Below are positions 21,540 to 33,199 of a DNA stretch of 64,000 nucleotides, one piece after another. Both the position numbers and the translations under genes were made by a program. The stretch is from Stagonosporopsis chrysanthemi (Eukaryota > Ascomycota > Dothideomycetes > Pleosporales > Didymellaceae). Where the stretch lies: contig JAFISE010000085.1 in the NCBI GenBank assembly GCA_022560025.1, positions 981 through 64,980 of the forward strand. Reading direction: 5' to 3'. Each line of letters begins with the position of its first letter. Within the stretch, counting starts at the first letter, position 1. The notes under the pieces are model-generated. The model searched no databases, had not been told where the DNA came from, and was given only the letters and a program-made list of their open reading frames with translations.

Positions 21540-22574
21540 ATGGATTACAACTTTTATGGCGCTTCGCAGCAGGCCTACCAGTACCTGGACATGCCGGTAA
21601 ATGGTTACGCGAATACCGGAGCGATGCGCAGTGTGGTGAGTGCCTTGGTGAGGCGCTGCAGTACTCCGTTGCTGTTGCAGCCCCGCTCGCCTGCAATGGC
21701 CGACCACGTCTAACCTGCCTTCACAGGAGCCTCTTGAAGCAGGACTGTTCCCAGGCAGCTACGATGCCTTTCATTTCCACGGGCTGCCAACTCCACAGCA
21801 CGGCGGCTCGCCAGACAATGCGTTGCCGACCCCTCACCCGCTGAATACCACCAGCAGCGTTGATTCGGGGCTCGGCGGGGACATGGATGAGAGCGGCGCA
21901 GGCCGAGGTCGCAGCAGCAGCGAGGAAAAAGAGACTAACCTTACGCCTGCACAAAGCAGGCGCAAAGCGCAAAACAGAGCAGCGTAGGCTCTTTCCCCAT
22001 GATGTAGCCAAGATGGCGCTGACCCCGGAGCAGCCAACGCGCCTTCCGTGAGCGCAAAGAACGCCATGTGCGCGATCTCGAAGCCAAGCTCAACGCCCTC
22101 GAAAACAACACACATTCTCTGCAATCAGACAATGATCGCCTGAAACTCGCCCTGCAGCGCGCCCGCACCGAAAATGAAATCCTCCGCGCAACATCTGGAC
22201 ACTCGCCCTCTGCATCGCGGAGAGTCTCGGCAAGCTACCCTTCACCAGGTGCTTTGCTCCCAGGGGACGATGACATGGAAGAGGAGGGGTATAACGTACA
22301 GCCGCTCAGTAATGGCAGTGTTGTCAATGCTGCTGGCAAGGACCACGCTGCCTCGCGCCACAAATCCACGGGCCGAGAGGTGCCGGCTGCTCAGGCTTGG
22401 GACGTGATCCAGACGCACCCACTTGTCAAGCAGGGCCTTGTCGATGTGACTGACGTTGTAGAACGCTTGAAGGGTGCGGCCACGTGCGATGGTCACGGGC
22501 CTGTCTTTGAAGAAAGCACCATCTGGCAGGCCGTTGAAGAATCGAGGCGTAGTGGCGGCGATGAGTTGATCTGA
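21540..22574 (+). CDS. AP-1-like bZIP transcription factor
   Basis: Three exons, 21540-21635, 21727-21983 and 22034-22574, 297 aa. The basic region reads RRKAQNRAAQRAFRERKERHV, the Pap1/Yap1-type DNA-contact signature, and is interrupted by the last intron exactly at NRAA|QRAF. A leucine zipper follows, with heptad residues in LEAKLNAL, NTHSLQSDN and LKLALQRA. The Asn and Gln in NRAAQR are diagnostic of fungal AP-1 (kapC/Fcr3-like) factors rather than CREB/Gcn4 types. The C-terminal Cys-rich redox domain of Yap1 is not present. A conserved tail with VPAAQAWDVIQTHPLVKQG is shared by a fungal bZIP subgroup. It acts in the nucleus; target genes are unknown. Confidence 0.9.
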
Positions 22575-24278
22575 TCATCAATCGGTAGGTGTTTCTTCTA
22601 CTCTCAGTCATTTCACTTTCTTTCTCGGGCGCTCAAATCGTCACGGGCAGACTCTTTCGCAGCATTGCAAGGGTCACAGCTGGCGCTTCAGGCTGTAGGC
22701 GTTGGACAGGAGTTTTCAAATGGTTGTTTTCTCTCAGGGCGGATGACACTCCACACAAAGATTGTTTCTACGTTATGCAATACCCCGTGGTTTGCACCAC
22801 TTCAAATATTCGAAGGCTGCTCTGCAGCTTAATGCTTATCTCAGTTACGTTCACAGTCTCAGACCACATACATTGTGTCTTCCGCATGCACAAGAAAAGC
22901 ACAAGCAGCATTCGACGTCATGGTATCAGCTCTGCGCAAGACAGTGTACTTGGACGGCCGGAGCTTGCCATTTGGGGACATGACCTGGAGCTTATTTAGG
23001 TGCATCAGTACATGACAAGACTACTCGCGCGAGCATTATCTCTGAGCACCTAAAAGGACGTCATGAACGTGCTCAACTCTCCATTTAGTCGTGACTAGGG
23101 GCTCGATAGGCGTCCAGAGGCACAACGCCGATCGAAAGGACACTCGGACTAACTTTGCTATCAACCTCATTCGCCAAGATAGGAACAAAACAACGGTATC
23201 GCTTCCTCGCAACAATCGCACTTCGATGTCCAATGGTTTCGTATTGGGGCAGTATATATACCATAGATGATGGATTCCAGATCAAGATTGCGCTGCAAAG
23301 CACAAGTAATTGTGTATATTCTTCTATTTCCTAGAATTGCATCCAATATTAGAACCAACTTTTGAGGCAACGAAGCATACAGTGACCGACTGAGTTGTGG
23401 CAAGCAAGCACCGCCGCCAATTACCTGGGAGGAGATATCGGTAACTTACTTTCTCCATCGGCGACGTGAAGCATTCCCCGCTTTGCGACGCTTTCGCGTT
23501 CTGTAAAGCTGCTGCGAGGCACACAGTAAGCATGATGCGCTAGCTGTCAGCCACCGACCAAATTGCAGCCGCCTCTAGGCTGTTGTGGAAAAAGCAGCAG
23601 TCCTCGCGTCCGCGTCAGCACCAGTACCAGCGCTTCAGGACGGCAGAAACATGTTTCAAACTGGACGGCACAAAACTTAAAGGTCATGTGGGCTCTTCCA
23701 GCTGCCCGAATACCGTGGACAATCAGGATCACGGGTGGAATTCTAGCAGACATCTCCATCTCGATCAAAAGCTCTAGCAGCTTACAGGGTGCCGCATATC
23801 TGCTAGATCGCATCAGGCAATAAACTTACGCTTTATGCTACGCACTCTCGCCAATTGTGCGAACTGGCGGAACGTGAGACCGTCCAGTGCCAATGCGACT
23901 TTATGGCCTGATACCGAAAGCTTCGCCGTCCTCGACACCATACATACAACCAATGTATGATGGGAAATTTACACATCATCAGGTCGGTAAGTTAGATTGT
24001 TTGAACGCAAGCAGCCTACAGTGTAGTCACAACACGGTCATGAGCGTCAAGATACTGAATTCGCTTGAGGTGCATTCAAGGCAACGTCATGTCCCCCGCA
24101 CCCCGTTTGGGAAGGTGGGGGTGGGGCGGTCGATCGGCAGGGACGCAAGCTCGAGGCGCAGAGCTTCGAAAAGTTTCAGGCGTCAACTCCAACAACAAAT
24201 ACATAGCACTTGGCTCGATTGTAGCACCATAACCCAACACTAGATCTGCTCTGGCGCATTCACATAACAGCCGCCATT
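22575..24278. other. 1.7-kb intergenic region
   Basis: No supported gene. Several overlapping short open frames lack domains and splice partners. The segment just before 24279 is the promoter of the phosducin-like gene. Confidence 0.5.
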
Positions 24279-25082
24279 ATGCAGATGCCAGACATGCCCA
24301 TCAACGTCGAGGTCGACCCCAACGAAGACACGGAATGGAATGACATCCTGCGCAGCAAAGGCATTATCCCTGAGAAGCCGCCGTCGCCTACCCCCATGAT
24401 CGAGGAGGCCCTGACAGAAGCCCGCCGCCTCGCGCACGAAAACAGACTAGAAGGGAAGGAGCTGGACGAGCTGGCAGAGCTAGAAGATGAGGAAGACGAA
24501 GACTTCCTCGAAAGCTACCGGTCCGTTCACACCTATACAGCAAAACAGCGTCAAAGCTGACCTTGATTCAGCCAAAAGCGCATGAATGAACTCAACTCTC
24601 TCACCAACGCCAGCATCTACAACCAAGTCTACCACATCCAGAAACCAGACTACTCGCGCGACGTCACGGACGCGTCGCACAAGGCCTACATCCTCGTCCT
24701 CCTCACCTCCTCCACAGGCACAAACACCGAATCGCGGGTGGCAGGCGAGGCTTGGACGCAGCTCGCGACTCGCTTCGGCGACATCAAATTCTGCCAGATG
24801 CGCGCCGATCTGTGTATAGAAGGGTATCCTGACCGCAACACGCCAACGGTGCTGGTGTACAAAGACGGCGACATCAAGAGGCAGATTGTCACGCTGCGGG
24901 AGCTGGGAGGCGTGCGGACCAAGGTCGAGGACTGGGAGAAGCTGCTTGTGGATCTGGGGGCGGTCAAGATTGCGGATTCGAGGTTGAGTAAACGGCCCGG
25001 GCAGGAGGACGAGGGGGAGAAGACGACGGGGATACGGCAAGGGAAGACGATGCAGGATGACGGGGACAGTGATTGGGATTGA
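24279..25082 (+). CDS. Phosducin-like protein (thioredoxin fold)
   Basis: Two exons, 24279-24520 and 24572-25082, 250 aa. An acidic N-terminal half contains the phosducin hallmark helix (TEWNDILRSKGIIP) and an acidic LAELEDEEDEDFLESYRQKRM segment through the intron. The second half is a thioredoxin-like domain with VLVLLTSS, RFGDIKFCQMRAD and NTPTVLVYKDGDIKRQ, lacking the CxxC active site. Fungal members of this family (Plp1/BDM-1/PhnA type) help CCT chaperonin fold G-beta-gamma, and so act in G-protein signalling. Which paralogue this is cannot be settled by eye. A second ATG two codons in is possible. Confidence 0.9.
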
Positions 25083-25661
25083 GCGGCTTGAATGCTGCGT
25101 GTGATGGGGGAGGAAGAGGTGCTTGGAGTGAGGCGCATGAAGGATGGCGCACAGAGTGTGGTAGTCATTCTATTACAATGCATTGAAGGAGCAAGTGTAA
25201 GAGTCGAGCTGGCTCATCGAGGCGTGACAACTGCTCATTCGAGTGTTACTTCCAGAGTTGTTAGAGAACCGACTTGCAACCGTGTTCTGTTTGTCTGCAC
25301 CTCTCCAGAGGATTTGCAGGTATTTGGATCGGTCTCAAGCGTAGCGTGATGCTCTGAATGCATGTACCATTGCTTGTTGGCTCCCAAGACTAACTTCTGC
25401 GCGCAGAACAACGCTCTATGATTCGTTCCCAGTCTTTGCAGCTTTCTGACGAGCCACGTGTGACTTGTCGTGTCGTCCAGTGGTGGAGCAAAGTCCATTT
25501 CTGTGCATGGTGAAGACCAACTCGGCTAGTCGTCTCCAGACCAGCGGGCATGCTCGCGCAACCGCAGCCGCGAGCCCCACCCTGCTATCGATCAGCCAAC
25601 GCTCGCATTCTCGCATGCGCCGCCCGCTCCAGCACAGCACACCCCCCACTGCCCGCCCACG
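25083..25661. other. Intergenic between phosducin-like and SNX3 genes
   Basis: About 580 bp holding the 3' end of one gene and the promoter of the next; no gene seen. Confidence 0.5.
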
Positions 25662-26279
25662 ATGCAGTCGATTCCCGATGCGCGCCAGCAGTCGTTCGAG
25701 GAGCTGTACGGGCCGCCCGAGAACTTCCTCGAGATCGAGGTACGCGCCCCTCCATAGCCCTAGCCCCCCGCACTCGCAGCCCGCAGCCTCGCTCACAAGC
25801 CGCGTGCACAGGTCCGCAACCCCATGACCCACGGTACACCCGCCCGCCCCTTCGCGACAGGCGCCGCAACATCAGCCTAGAGCGCCAGACTGACAGCGCG
25901 CAGGCGTCGGCCGCGGCATGTACACCACGTACGAGATTGTGATGCGCACCAACATCCCTGCCTTCAAGCTCAAGTCCTCGTCGGTGCGCCGCCGCTACAA
26001 CGAGTTCGAGGCCTTCCGCGACATCCTGGAGCGCGAGAGCGCGCGCGTCACCATCCCCCCGCTGCCCGGCAAGGTGCTGACCAACCGCTTCTCCGACGAC
26101 GTGATCGAGCACCGGCGCGAGGGGCTGCAGCGCTTCCTGCAGATTGTCGTCGGGCACCCGCTGCTGCAGACAGGGAGCAAGGTGCTGGCCGCGTTTGTGC
26201 AGGGTGAGTGAGCTGTGGTGCAGGGCGATGGAGGGGGCTGACCAAGGCAGATCCAAACTGGGACCGACACGCGTGGTGA
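25662..26279 (+). CDS. snx3: SNX3/Grd19-type sorting nexin
   Basis: Four exons, 25662-25739, 25812-25833, 25904-26203 and 26251-26279, 142 aa, essentially a single PX domain. The phosphoinositide pocket is seen in YTTYEIVMRTNIP, RRRYNEF (Arg and Tyr contacting PI3P) and PPLPGK, with the second basic site in NRFSDDVIEHRREGLQRFL. The last exon gives the conserved fungal ending FVQDPNWDRHAW. SNX3/Grd19 binds PI3P on early endosomes and works with retromer to recycle cargo to the Golgi. The 22-bp second exon and the 29-bp last exon are required for the conserved sequence and are both bounded by GT-AG introns. Confidence 0.94.
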
Positions 26280-26778
26280 GGGCGACGAGGGAGGAGCTGA
26301 CGGGACAGAAGACACTCGGCGAGGGCGCTGAGGACACGCGCGATTTGTCGTGGCATTTACATGCGTTTAGGAGCGATATGGGCGTTTGTCGAATACCAGA
26401 ATGCAACCGATTCACTACTTGACTGCTCGGACAACCTCCTCCTCTACATGTTGTGCGGCCCGTCTCTGCACCTCGAAGCATCGTCTTCCCCATGCAAGCT
26501 CAGTCCGACACAGAGCACCCGTCACATGCAATTCTGTCAATCGAATATCGAATTCTACGTCAAGCCTGCACTCCCCACGTGGTCGAGACGAGACAAGCCT
26601 TATTTGACATCATCGGCACCTTCCCCGTCCAGCGCTAGCGGGGCCCCCAACCGCAAAACTTTCTGCATCCCAAGCTGTCGGCTCGAGCTGCAACCCTTAC
26701 ATGACCTGCATTATTGCGACAGCTATAAAGCTCGCGTCTGTACACTATCTGGAACGCTAACTGTACATATCCTGCACC
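26280..26778. other. Intergenic before the symporter
   Basis: About 500 bp, with no supported gene; includes the promoter of the downstream transporter. Confidence 0.5.
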
Positions 26779-28945
26779 ATGGGCATGCCATCGCAGCCGG
26801 CGTCCAACGCCATCATCTACCTGACTCTCGGCGCATTCCTGTACGTTACATGTGGAGACGCCGAGTCGTGCAACCTTGAGCTACAGTGCTAACCAGCGCG
26901 CAGGGTCCTGGGATGTTTTATTGCATGGCGACTGCGACACCAGTCCAAGACGGAATGGCTGTCCAGTAACCGTACACAGAAGGGTCAGAATCTCGACTCC
27001 CATGCGTTGCGACTCGACGCTGCTCTCGCCACAAATCTGCATGATTAACTGCTAACACTCCGCAGGCGTACCGCTCGCTCTCAATTTCATCGCCTCGGGT
27101 GAGTGCATCCGTGTACCAACGCGTCCAGCGTGAGGAGCAGCGGCAGTATCGATTCGGCACGACGTCACCTGATCGAGGTGCACTGAACATCACCCGCTCG
27201 ATGAGCGCATTCCACCAGTCAAGTCTTCAGGTTCGTATTTGAGATCTCTCACAGAGGCTGCTCCTGTCAGCTCGGCGGGAGCGGTCTTTGTGCGGCTACA
27301 CTGCGGGCGCTGATCTGAGACTGCGACGAACCCTGCCTGCGGTTTGTTGAGGTCGAGGTGAAGCTGAGAAGTACCGTCAGAACTCGATCAAGATAATACT
27401 TGCGTGAGGAACGTGCTGCCGCTACTACTCCCCTAACCCCCTTCTCATTGCTACAGACAGCTAACCTAGGTCCTATCACACAGCACTTGGCTCGGGAATT
27501 CTGTTCACCTACCCGCAAATCGCAACGATTGCTGGTGTCCAAGGTCTTCTGGTCTACGCCCTGTCATCAGCGCTTCCACTTCTGATCTTTGGCGCGTTGG
27601 GCCCCATTATCCGCCGCAAATGCCCCGAGGGCTTCGTCCTGACGGAGTGGACCCGCCAGCGGTATGGAGCAGTTGCAGGAATCTTCCTGAGTATCTGCAC
27701 CCTGATCACCATGTTCTTGTACATGGTCGCTGAGCTCTCCGCGCTACAGCAGATCGTGACTCTGCTCACCGGTCTGAACGGTCTTCCCGTGGTGATTGTA
27801 GAGTGTGCAGTGACAACAATCTACACTTCGCTTGGCGGCTTCAAGGTCTCCTTCGTCACCGACAACATCCAGGGCGCCATGGTCCTCGGCCTCATCATCC
27901 TCGGCGTGATTGCAGTCGGTGTCGAGACAGACATCCAGCGCCCGCTCATCGAGGAGTCAGGCTACCTCAACTCGTCTCTGCTCGGCTGGCAGCTGCTGTA
28001 CATCCTCCCCGTCGCTATCCTGACAAACGACTTCTTCCTTTCCGGCTTCTGGATGCGCACCTTCGCCTCACGCTCCGACAAGGACCTCTGGATCGGCGTC
28101 TCGCTCGCCTCGGTCGGCGTCCTCATCATCCTGACCCTTGTGGGCGTCTCTGGTCTCCTCGCCGCATGGAGCGGCGCCTGGGACATGACAGACGCGGAAA
28201 CGGGCTCTCTATCGCTGTTCCTCCTGCTCGCTCAGCTCCCCAACTGGGTCGTCGGCGTGGTCCTGGTGATGACTATCTCGCTGTCCACCGCGGCGTTTGA
28301 CTCCTTCCAAAGCGCCATGATCTCCACGGGCTCCAACGACTTCTTCCGCAACAAACTGAACATCTGGATCATCCGCGCGTGCGTCGTGGCCATCATCTTC
28401 CCCGTCGTCGTCGTCGCCCTGCGCAGCCCGGATATCCTGCAGATCTTCCTGATCAGCGACCTAGTCAGCGCGGCAGTCGTGCCGTGTCTCGTCATCGGCC
28501 TTAACGACCGCTTCTACTGGTACCGCGGGTTTGACTTCGTCATCGGCGGTCTGGGCGGTATCTTCACCATCTACCTCTTCGGCCTCGTGTACTACAACGG
28601 CGACAACACGCTGGCGAGCCGCCTGCTCCTGCTCGAGGGCGGCCTGTACGCGGACGACTGGAGTGTGTTTGGTGAGTCTCCAACATTAACCCCCCACAAA
28701 CAAGTCCCCGCTAACACTCTCTCCCAGGCGCCTTCGTAGCCGCCCCTGTCGGCGGCCTCCTCTGGGCCTTCGCCGCCTGCGCCCTCCGCATCGCCGCGCT
28801 GTGGGTCTGGTCCCGCATGCGCGGCCACCGCTTCGACGCCTTCGACCGCCCTGTGCCGCGTCAGACCGGCGCGTTCGACGCCGATGAGGGCGAGACGGTG
28901 CTGGAGAGCCGTGTTGAGCCCGGGAAGAGCGGGAAGTTCTTCTGA
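26779..28945 (+). CDS. Sodium:solute symporter family transporter (urea-permease-like)
   Basis: Five exons, 26779-26840, 26904-26983, 27066-27098, 27484-28671 and 28738-28945, 526 aa with about a dozen hydrophobic spans. Family features include NFIASALGSGILFTYPQIA, FVLTEWTRQRYG, VIVECAVTTIYTSLGGFKVSF (the SSS signature region) and TNDFFLSGFWMRTFASR. It is a plasma-membrane carrier of the SSS type; fungal relatives are annotated as urea or uncharacterised permeases. The third intron (27099-27483, 385 nt) is far longer than any other in the window; its borders are supported because they join IAS to LGSGIL in frame. The interval contains another open frame continuing from exon 3 in a different phase, so an alternative product is possible. 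Confidence 0.85.
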
Positions 28946-29971
28946 GCAGCCAGCTTCCGAGTCGCTCCGCAGTCGACGGTGGAGGAATCGGGGGCGTCAA
29001 CCCGCTTCTGCTGTGTTGTTTTGCGTTGGGCTGGAGCAGGGCAGTAAGGCGGCTGCTGTAGCAACAACGCAACGCAACGCAATGCAACGCAATAAACCCA
29101 TGTTTCCCCGCCAAGTGGGCAGACACATACACATCTGAGGAGCAGGTGCCCGACGCGAGAGCGCATCACCAACCTCTCCGTCTTGTACATCACATCACAT
29201 CACATTACATTACATTACATTACCCCACATCAAATCTTCCCCGTACATAATACATACAATCCATCCTTTCCAATCTACTACTTTTTCTCTCTCCGCACCC
29301 CCTCTGTCTTCTCATCCTCCTCGATTCCTCTGCCTGCCGTCTTTCTTCCCTCTCCCTACCATGCGCGCTCTGGTCTTGCGCTGTTGTGCAGACTGACTTG
29401 CGACTCGATCCGCGTCTACCTTACCCTGAATTGACGAGGTAGATGACGTGGGTAGAGGACGTAGGCAGACTATATAAATGGATGGTGTGAGCTGCGTATG
29501 AGCTGCGTGTGAGCTGCATATGATACAGTACTAACGCCTTCGGTCTGGAGTGGCATGGTTTTTGTGCTGTGCTAAAGAGTGAAGATGAGAATGGAGGGAA
29601 AAGTGGAGACAAGTATCACGGGGTTAATTGTACTGGGTACGAATCGGACTGAATGTTTTTCGTTATGGGCATATGCTGGAATGGCGGGAGTGGTGTCGAG
29701 GACTATGTTGCGTACCGGGCTGTGTACGATTGCTATGGGAGTTAGATGAGGAAAAGCGGACTGTTGAACCACCATTTTTGTGGCAGTGGTGGCGCCATCG
29801 ATATGATAGTATATCAGTCAAAAAGCATGTCAAGTGAAAAGACCAGTCTTGTTGAACATCATTTGAAATTCATAATTAAGCTAAGTACCAAACTACTGTA
29901 GTGGGGGATATCATATCATCATTCCTGCGTCTCCAAAAGAGCTGCACTCGTGTCAATGGAGAGCGAGTCGC
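28946..29971. other. Intergenic between convergent genes
   Basis: 1 kb between the symporter and the convergent dehydrin-like gene. It is rich in simple-sequence runs, including CAACG-type repeats near 29065-29095 and the CATCA/CATTA tract annotated separately. No gene is supported. Confidence 0.55.
29189..29225. repeat. Pentanucleotide microsatellite (ACATC to ACATT)
   Basis: Consecutive 5-bp units change from ACATC to ACATT within the array, an ordinary slippage-type microsatellite in noncoding DNA. Confidence 0.85.
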
Positions 29972-31582
29972 TTAGCCGTAGGTGCGGTCACCGCCGGTGG
30001 TCTTGGAGCCGTCGAGGTTAGAGTCGACGCGGGGATCGAGCTTGTTGAGCAGGTTGGAGCCATGAGGTCCAGCGGTCTTGTTGGCGTCGTTGTTGCCAAC
30101 CTGGCCGGGGTGGCTGGTGCCGGTCAGACCGGAGCCCTGGGTCGTGCCGTAAGTGTTGCCCTGGCCGCCGTAGCGGTCAGAGTCGACGCGGGGGTCGGCC
30201 TGGTTGCCCAGGCGCGAGTCGTGCGGGCCTGAGGGGTCGGAGTAGTTGCTGCCAGTCAGACCGGAGCCGGTGCCGTGGGTGTTGTGGCTGCCTGTGAGGC
30301 CGGAGCCAGTGGTGCCGTGGGTGTTGTGGCTGCCTGTGAGGCCGGAGCCAGTGGTGCCGTGGGTGTTGTGGCTGCCTGTGAGACCGGATCCAGTGGTGCC
30401 GTGGCTGCCAGTGAGCCCAGAGCCGGTGTGAGTACCAGTTGATCCGTACTGTCCAGCACCTACACCACCAGCACCAGCGGTGTTGCCAGCGGCGCCGTAG
30501 CGGTCAGAATCGACGCGAGGATCAACCTGGTTGGCAGTGTGCGAGCTGTGAGGACCAGAAGGGTCAGAGTAGTTGCTGCCAGTCAGGCCGGAGCCGGTGG
30601 TGCCGTGGGTGTTGTGGCTGCCAGTCAAACCGGTGCCGGTGGTGCCGTGAGTGTTGTGGCTGCCAGTCAAGCCAGAGCCAGTGGTACCGTGGCTGCCAGT
30701 CAAACCAGAGCCAGTAGTGCCGTGGCTGCCAGTCAAGCCAGAGCCAGTAGTGCCGTGGGTGTTGTGGCTGCCTGTCAGACCAGAACCAGTGGTTCCGTGT
30801 GTTCCTGTAGAGCCATACTGACCAGCACCGACACCGCCAGCGCCGGCAGTGTTGCCAGCAGCACCGTAGCGGTCGGAGTCAACCCTGGGATCGAGCTTGT
30901 TGGCAATCTTGGAGTCGTGAGGACCTGTAGGATCGCTGCGGGTGTTGGACCCAGTGACACCGCTGCTAGTGTCTCCGTGACTGCTGTGAGTCAAGCCAGC
31001 ACCTGAGTGAGGGTGAGCCACTGAGTGATCTTCAAGAAGAGGCTCTGGCAGCTTAGAGCCGTCAGTGCGGTATCTTTGCTGACCTGAAGTGTGGGCCTCG
31101 TTGCCAACACCAGCAATACCGCCAGTGCTTCCGTGAGTACCTGTGGTACCACCAATGCCACCAGTGCTGCCATGGGTACCGTGTGTACTGTGTGTACCTG
31201 TGGAGCCATACTGGCCAGCACCAACTCCGCCAGCACCGACAGTGTTGCCTGCAGTGCCGAGATGGTCGGAGTCAACGCGGGGATCAGCCTGGTTGGCAAT
31301 ATGCGAGCTGTGAGGACCAGAGGGGTCGTCTGGGAGTGTTAGTGGTAGTCAAAGTCGAGCAAGCTGTGAGAACTTACTGTAGTTGGAGCCGGTCAGACCG
31401 GAGCCAGTTGTGTGGGTGCCAGTGTGAGTACCGGTCGTGCCGGTGTGAGTACCCGTAGTGCCAGTGTGAGTACCAGTGGTACCGGTGTGAGTGACATCGT
31501 GTGTGGTGTCGTGTGTGGTGTCCTTGTCCTTGTGCAGGACATTTTCGACCTTAGCCTTGATCTTCTCGATTGTGCCAGCCAT
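29972..31582 (-). CDS. DPR-motif dehydrin-like stress protein with Gly/Thr/Ser/His repeats
   Basis: Two exons, 31378-31582 and 29972-31329, 520 aa. After a short charged head (MAGTIEKIKAKVENVLHKDK) nearly the whole protein is low complexity: THTGTTG units, then many copies of a 9-14 residue THGTTGSGLTGSHN unit. Five blocks carry the Asp-Pro-Arg core as DPRVDS, each preceded by a GPH.S..AN.. type stretch. That DPR block is the hallmark of fungal dehydrin-like proteins (the Dpr group described in Aspergillus), hydrophilic proteins linked to osmotic, oxidative and desiccation tolerance. No membrane or signal segment is seen. Repeat copy number is likely to vary between strains. Confidence 0.85.
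30246..30790. repeat. In-frame coding minisatellite of the dehydrin-like gene
   Basis: Two blocks of degenerate 27-42 bp units encode GSGLTGSH and THGTTG strings. They flank a duplicated block coding for DPRVDSDRYGAAG plus GAGGVGAGQYG, so both the short unit and the larger module have been duplicated. Confidence 0.85.
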
Positions 31583-33199
31583 GTTGATTGATTATCTGTT
31601 ACAGGATTGGGTTATCTTGGGGTATATGTGGAAGTATTTGTTGCGAGGTTGTTGAGTGTGAAGAGTGTTGTTTGGTTGTATGATGGTGAGTGAGAGAGGT
31701 CTCACTAGGTCCTTATATATCACCATTGCCAGGCAGGAGCACCTCATCTCGATACGTCATATCTTGCGGGCCTTCAGCTCCAGCATCAGCAGATGTGCCA
31801 CGGACAGCGGGGACAACTTCCGGATCCCTGTTTCAGCATTGATCTTTGACCACAACGGGTAGCGTTGCAAGCAACACGATCTGAGATGCTGCAAGCTTCT
31901 GCTCTCGTCACGTCATGCGCCGCGCTTCCAGACCTTCAGCCTCTTTGCAAACCCAGCAGCTGGGCGGGGCTTGTTCGGCCGTGTTCGTGCTCAAACGGTT
32001 CTCACCATGCCCTGGCATGTCTTGACACTTGGAGCGCCACAAACACTGGCCACAGCCCACAGCAACGAGAACCCTTTCGAGCACTAGTTTACACTTCCAG
32101 GGCGTAGCTCTCCCAATCCGGCCCACAGCGGACACTAGCACGTGGACGGCGCTGCGTCATTCCACCCAAACTGTGGAGAAGAAAAAGCTTACCTCCAGCT
32201 TCATTTCCTGTTTGCCCGCGTCTGTCCTTGCGTTATGCCACACTTGGGTCACATCACGCAATGATCTCCAGCCGATCGGGGAGCCACACGCGCGTCTGTG
32301 GAGGTACATGTGGCGCAGAACTGGTTTGCCTGGCATCTGTGGCGTCATCCGCAGATCGCTCGAGCTTCAGATCGGACATCCACCATCTGCAAAGCTTCGA
32401 TGGGCCACCCGTCCAGCACACAAGCTGCACGCGGTCCCTGAATGCCACGGAATAAGTGGGGAACTGCGGGACGTCAACGAGGAAGCTCAAGCGGCGTTTG
32501 AATTCCTGGTGTTTGAAAAGCTGGCAGTCCCGTCATCATGACGATGCACCCCGCATGTTTCGCTTGTACGCGCTAAGAATAAGCAGAACGGAATGAGGGG
32601 CCACAGTAATAATAGTCCAATCAAAGAACCGAAGAATTTATCCACGAGAATGAAAGCAGGAAAAGCTGAAATGCCGTTACGGAAGGACAGGTTGCGAACT
32701 GGGCATAGAATCGGAGTCGCACGGCGCCCAAAGCTCCTCGCTTCCAAGATCTCGACCATAATGGCTCACGCTTAAAGATGCTTTGTGAGAAGCTGCACAG
32801 TTTTGAGAGGGGCCAGCCCGTCTGGTAACAGGCAACATTTCCAAATTCCCAATGTTCCTGCTTCCAGAACTCAAACATGGCCTGAGACCTGGCATGCTAA
32901 CATTCTCGTCATGAACCCAGCACATCGTGCCATTGCAGTGGCAATTCATCCCGTGCGGGTGCCAATCTACAATTCTTCCATGAGACTGCGCAATTGATGC
33001 GGATAATCTGCGTCAAGATGAAGTTTTAGGAGCGTGGGTTCGGCTCACGGTTGGCTCTGGCAGGAGCTATGACCATCTGACGTCATGCATCGTCAGTGTG
33101 AAGTCGCGCGAAGGCACGCGAACCCTCTAACAGCAGGCCTTGAGCTTCTCTGTCCTTCCCCACTACACTTCGCAACCTACGTCCTATAGCGATCTCACC
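31583..33199. other. Divergent promoter region, 1.6 kb
   Basis: Lies between the divergently transcribed dehydrin-like gene and the Rrt8-like gene. A 170-codon frame at 32029-32541 has no domain and many rare residues; it is not called. Confidence 0.5.

Noticed and set aside
32029..32541. 170-codon plus-strand frame as a gene
   Set aside because: No recognisable family; rich in Arg, Ser, His and Trp as expected from an untranslated frame.
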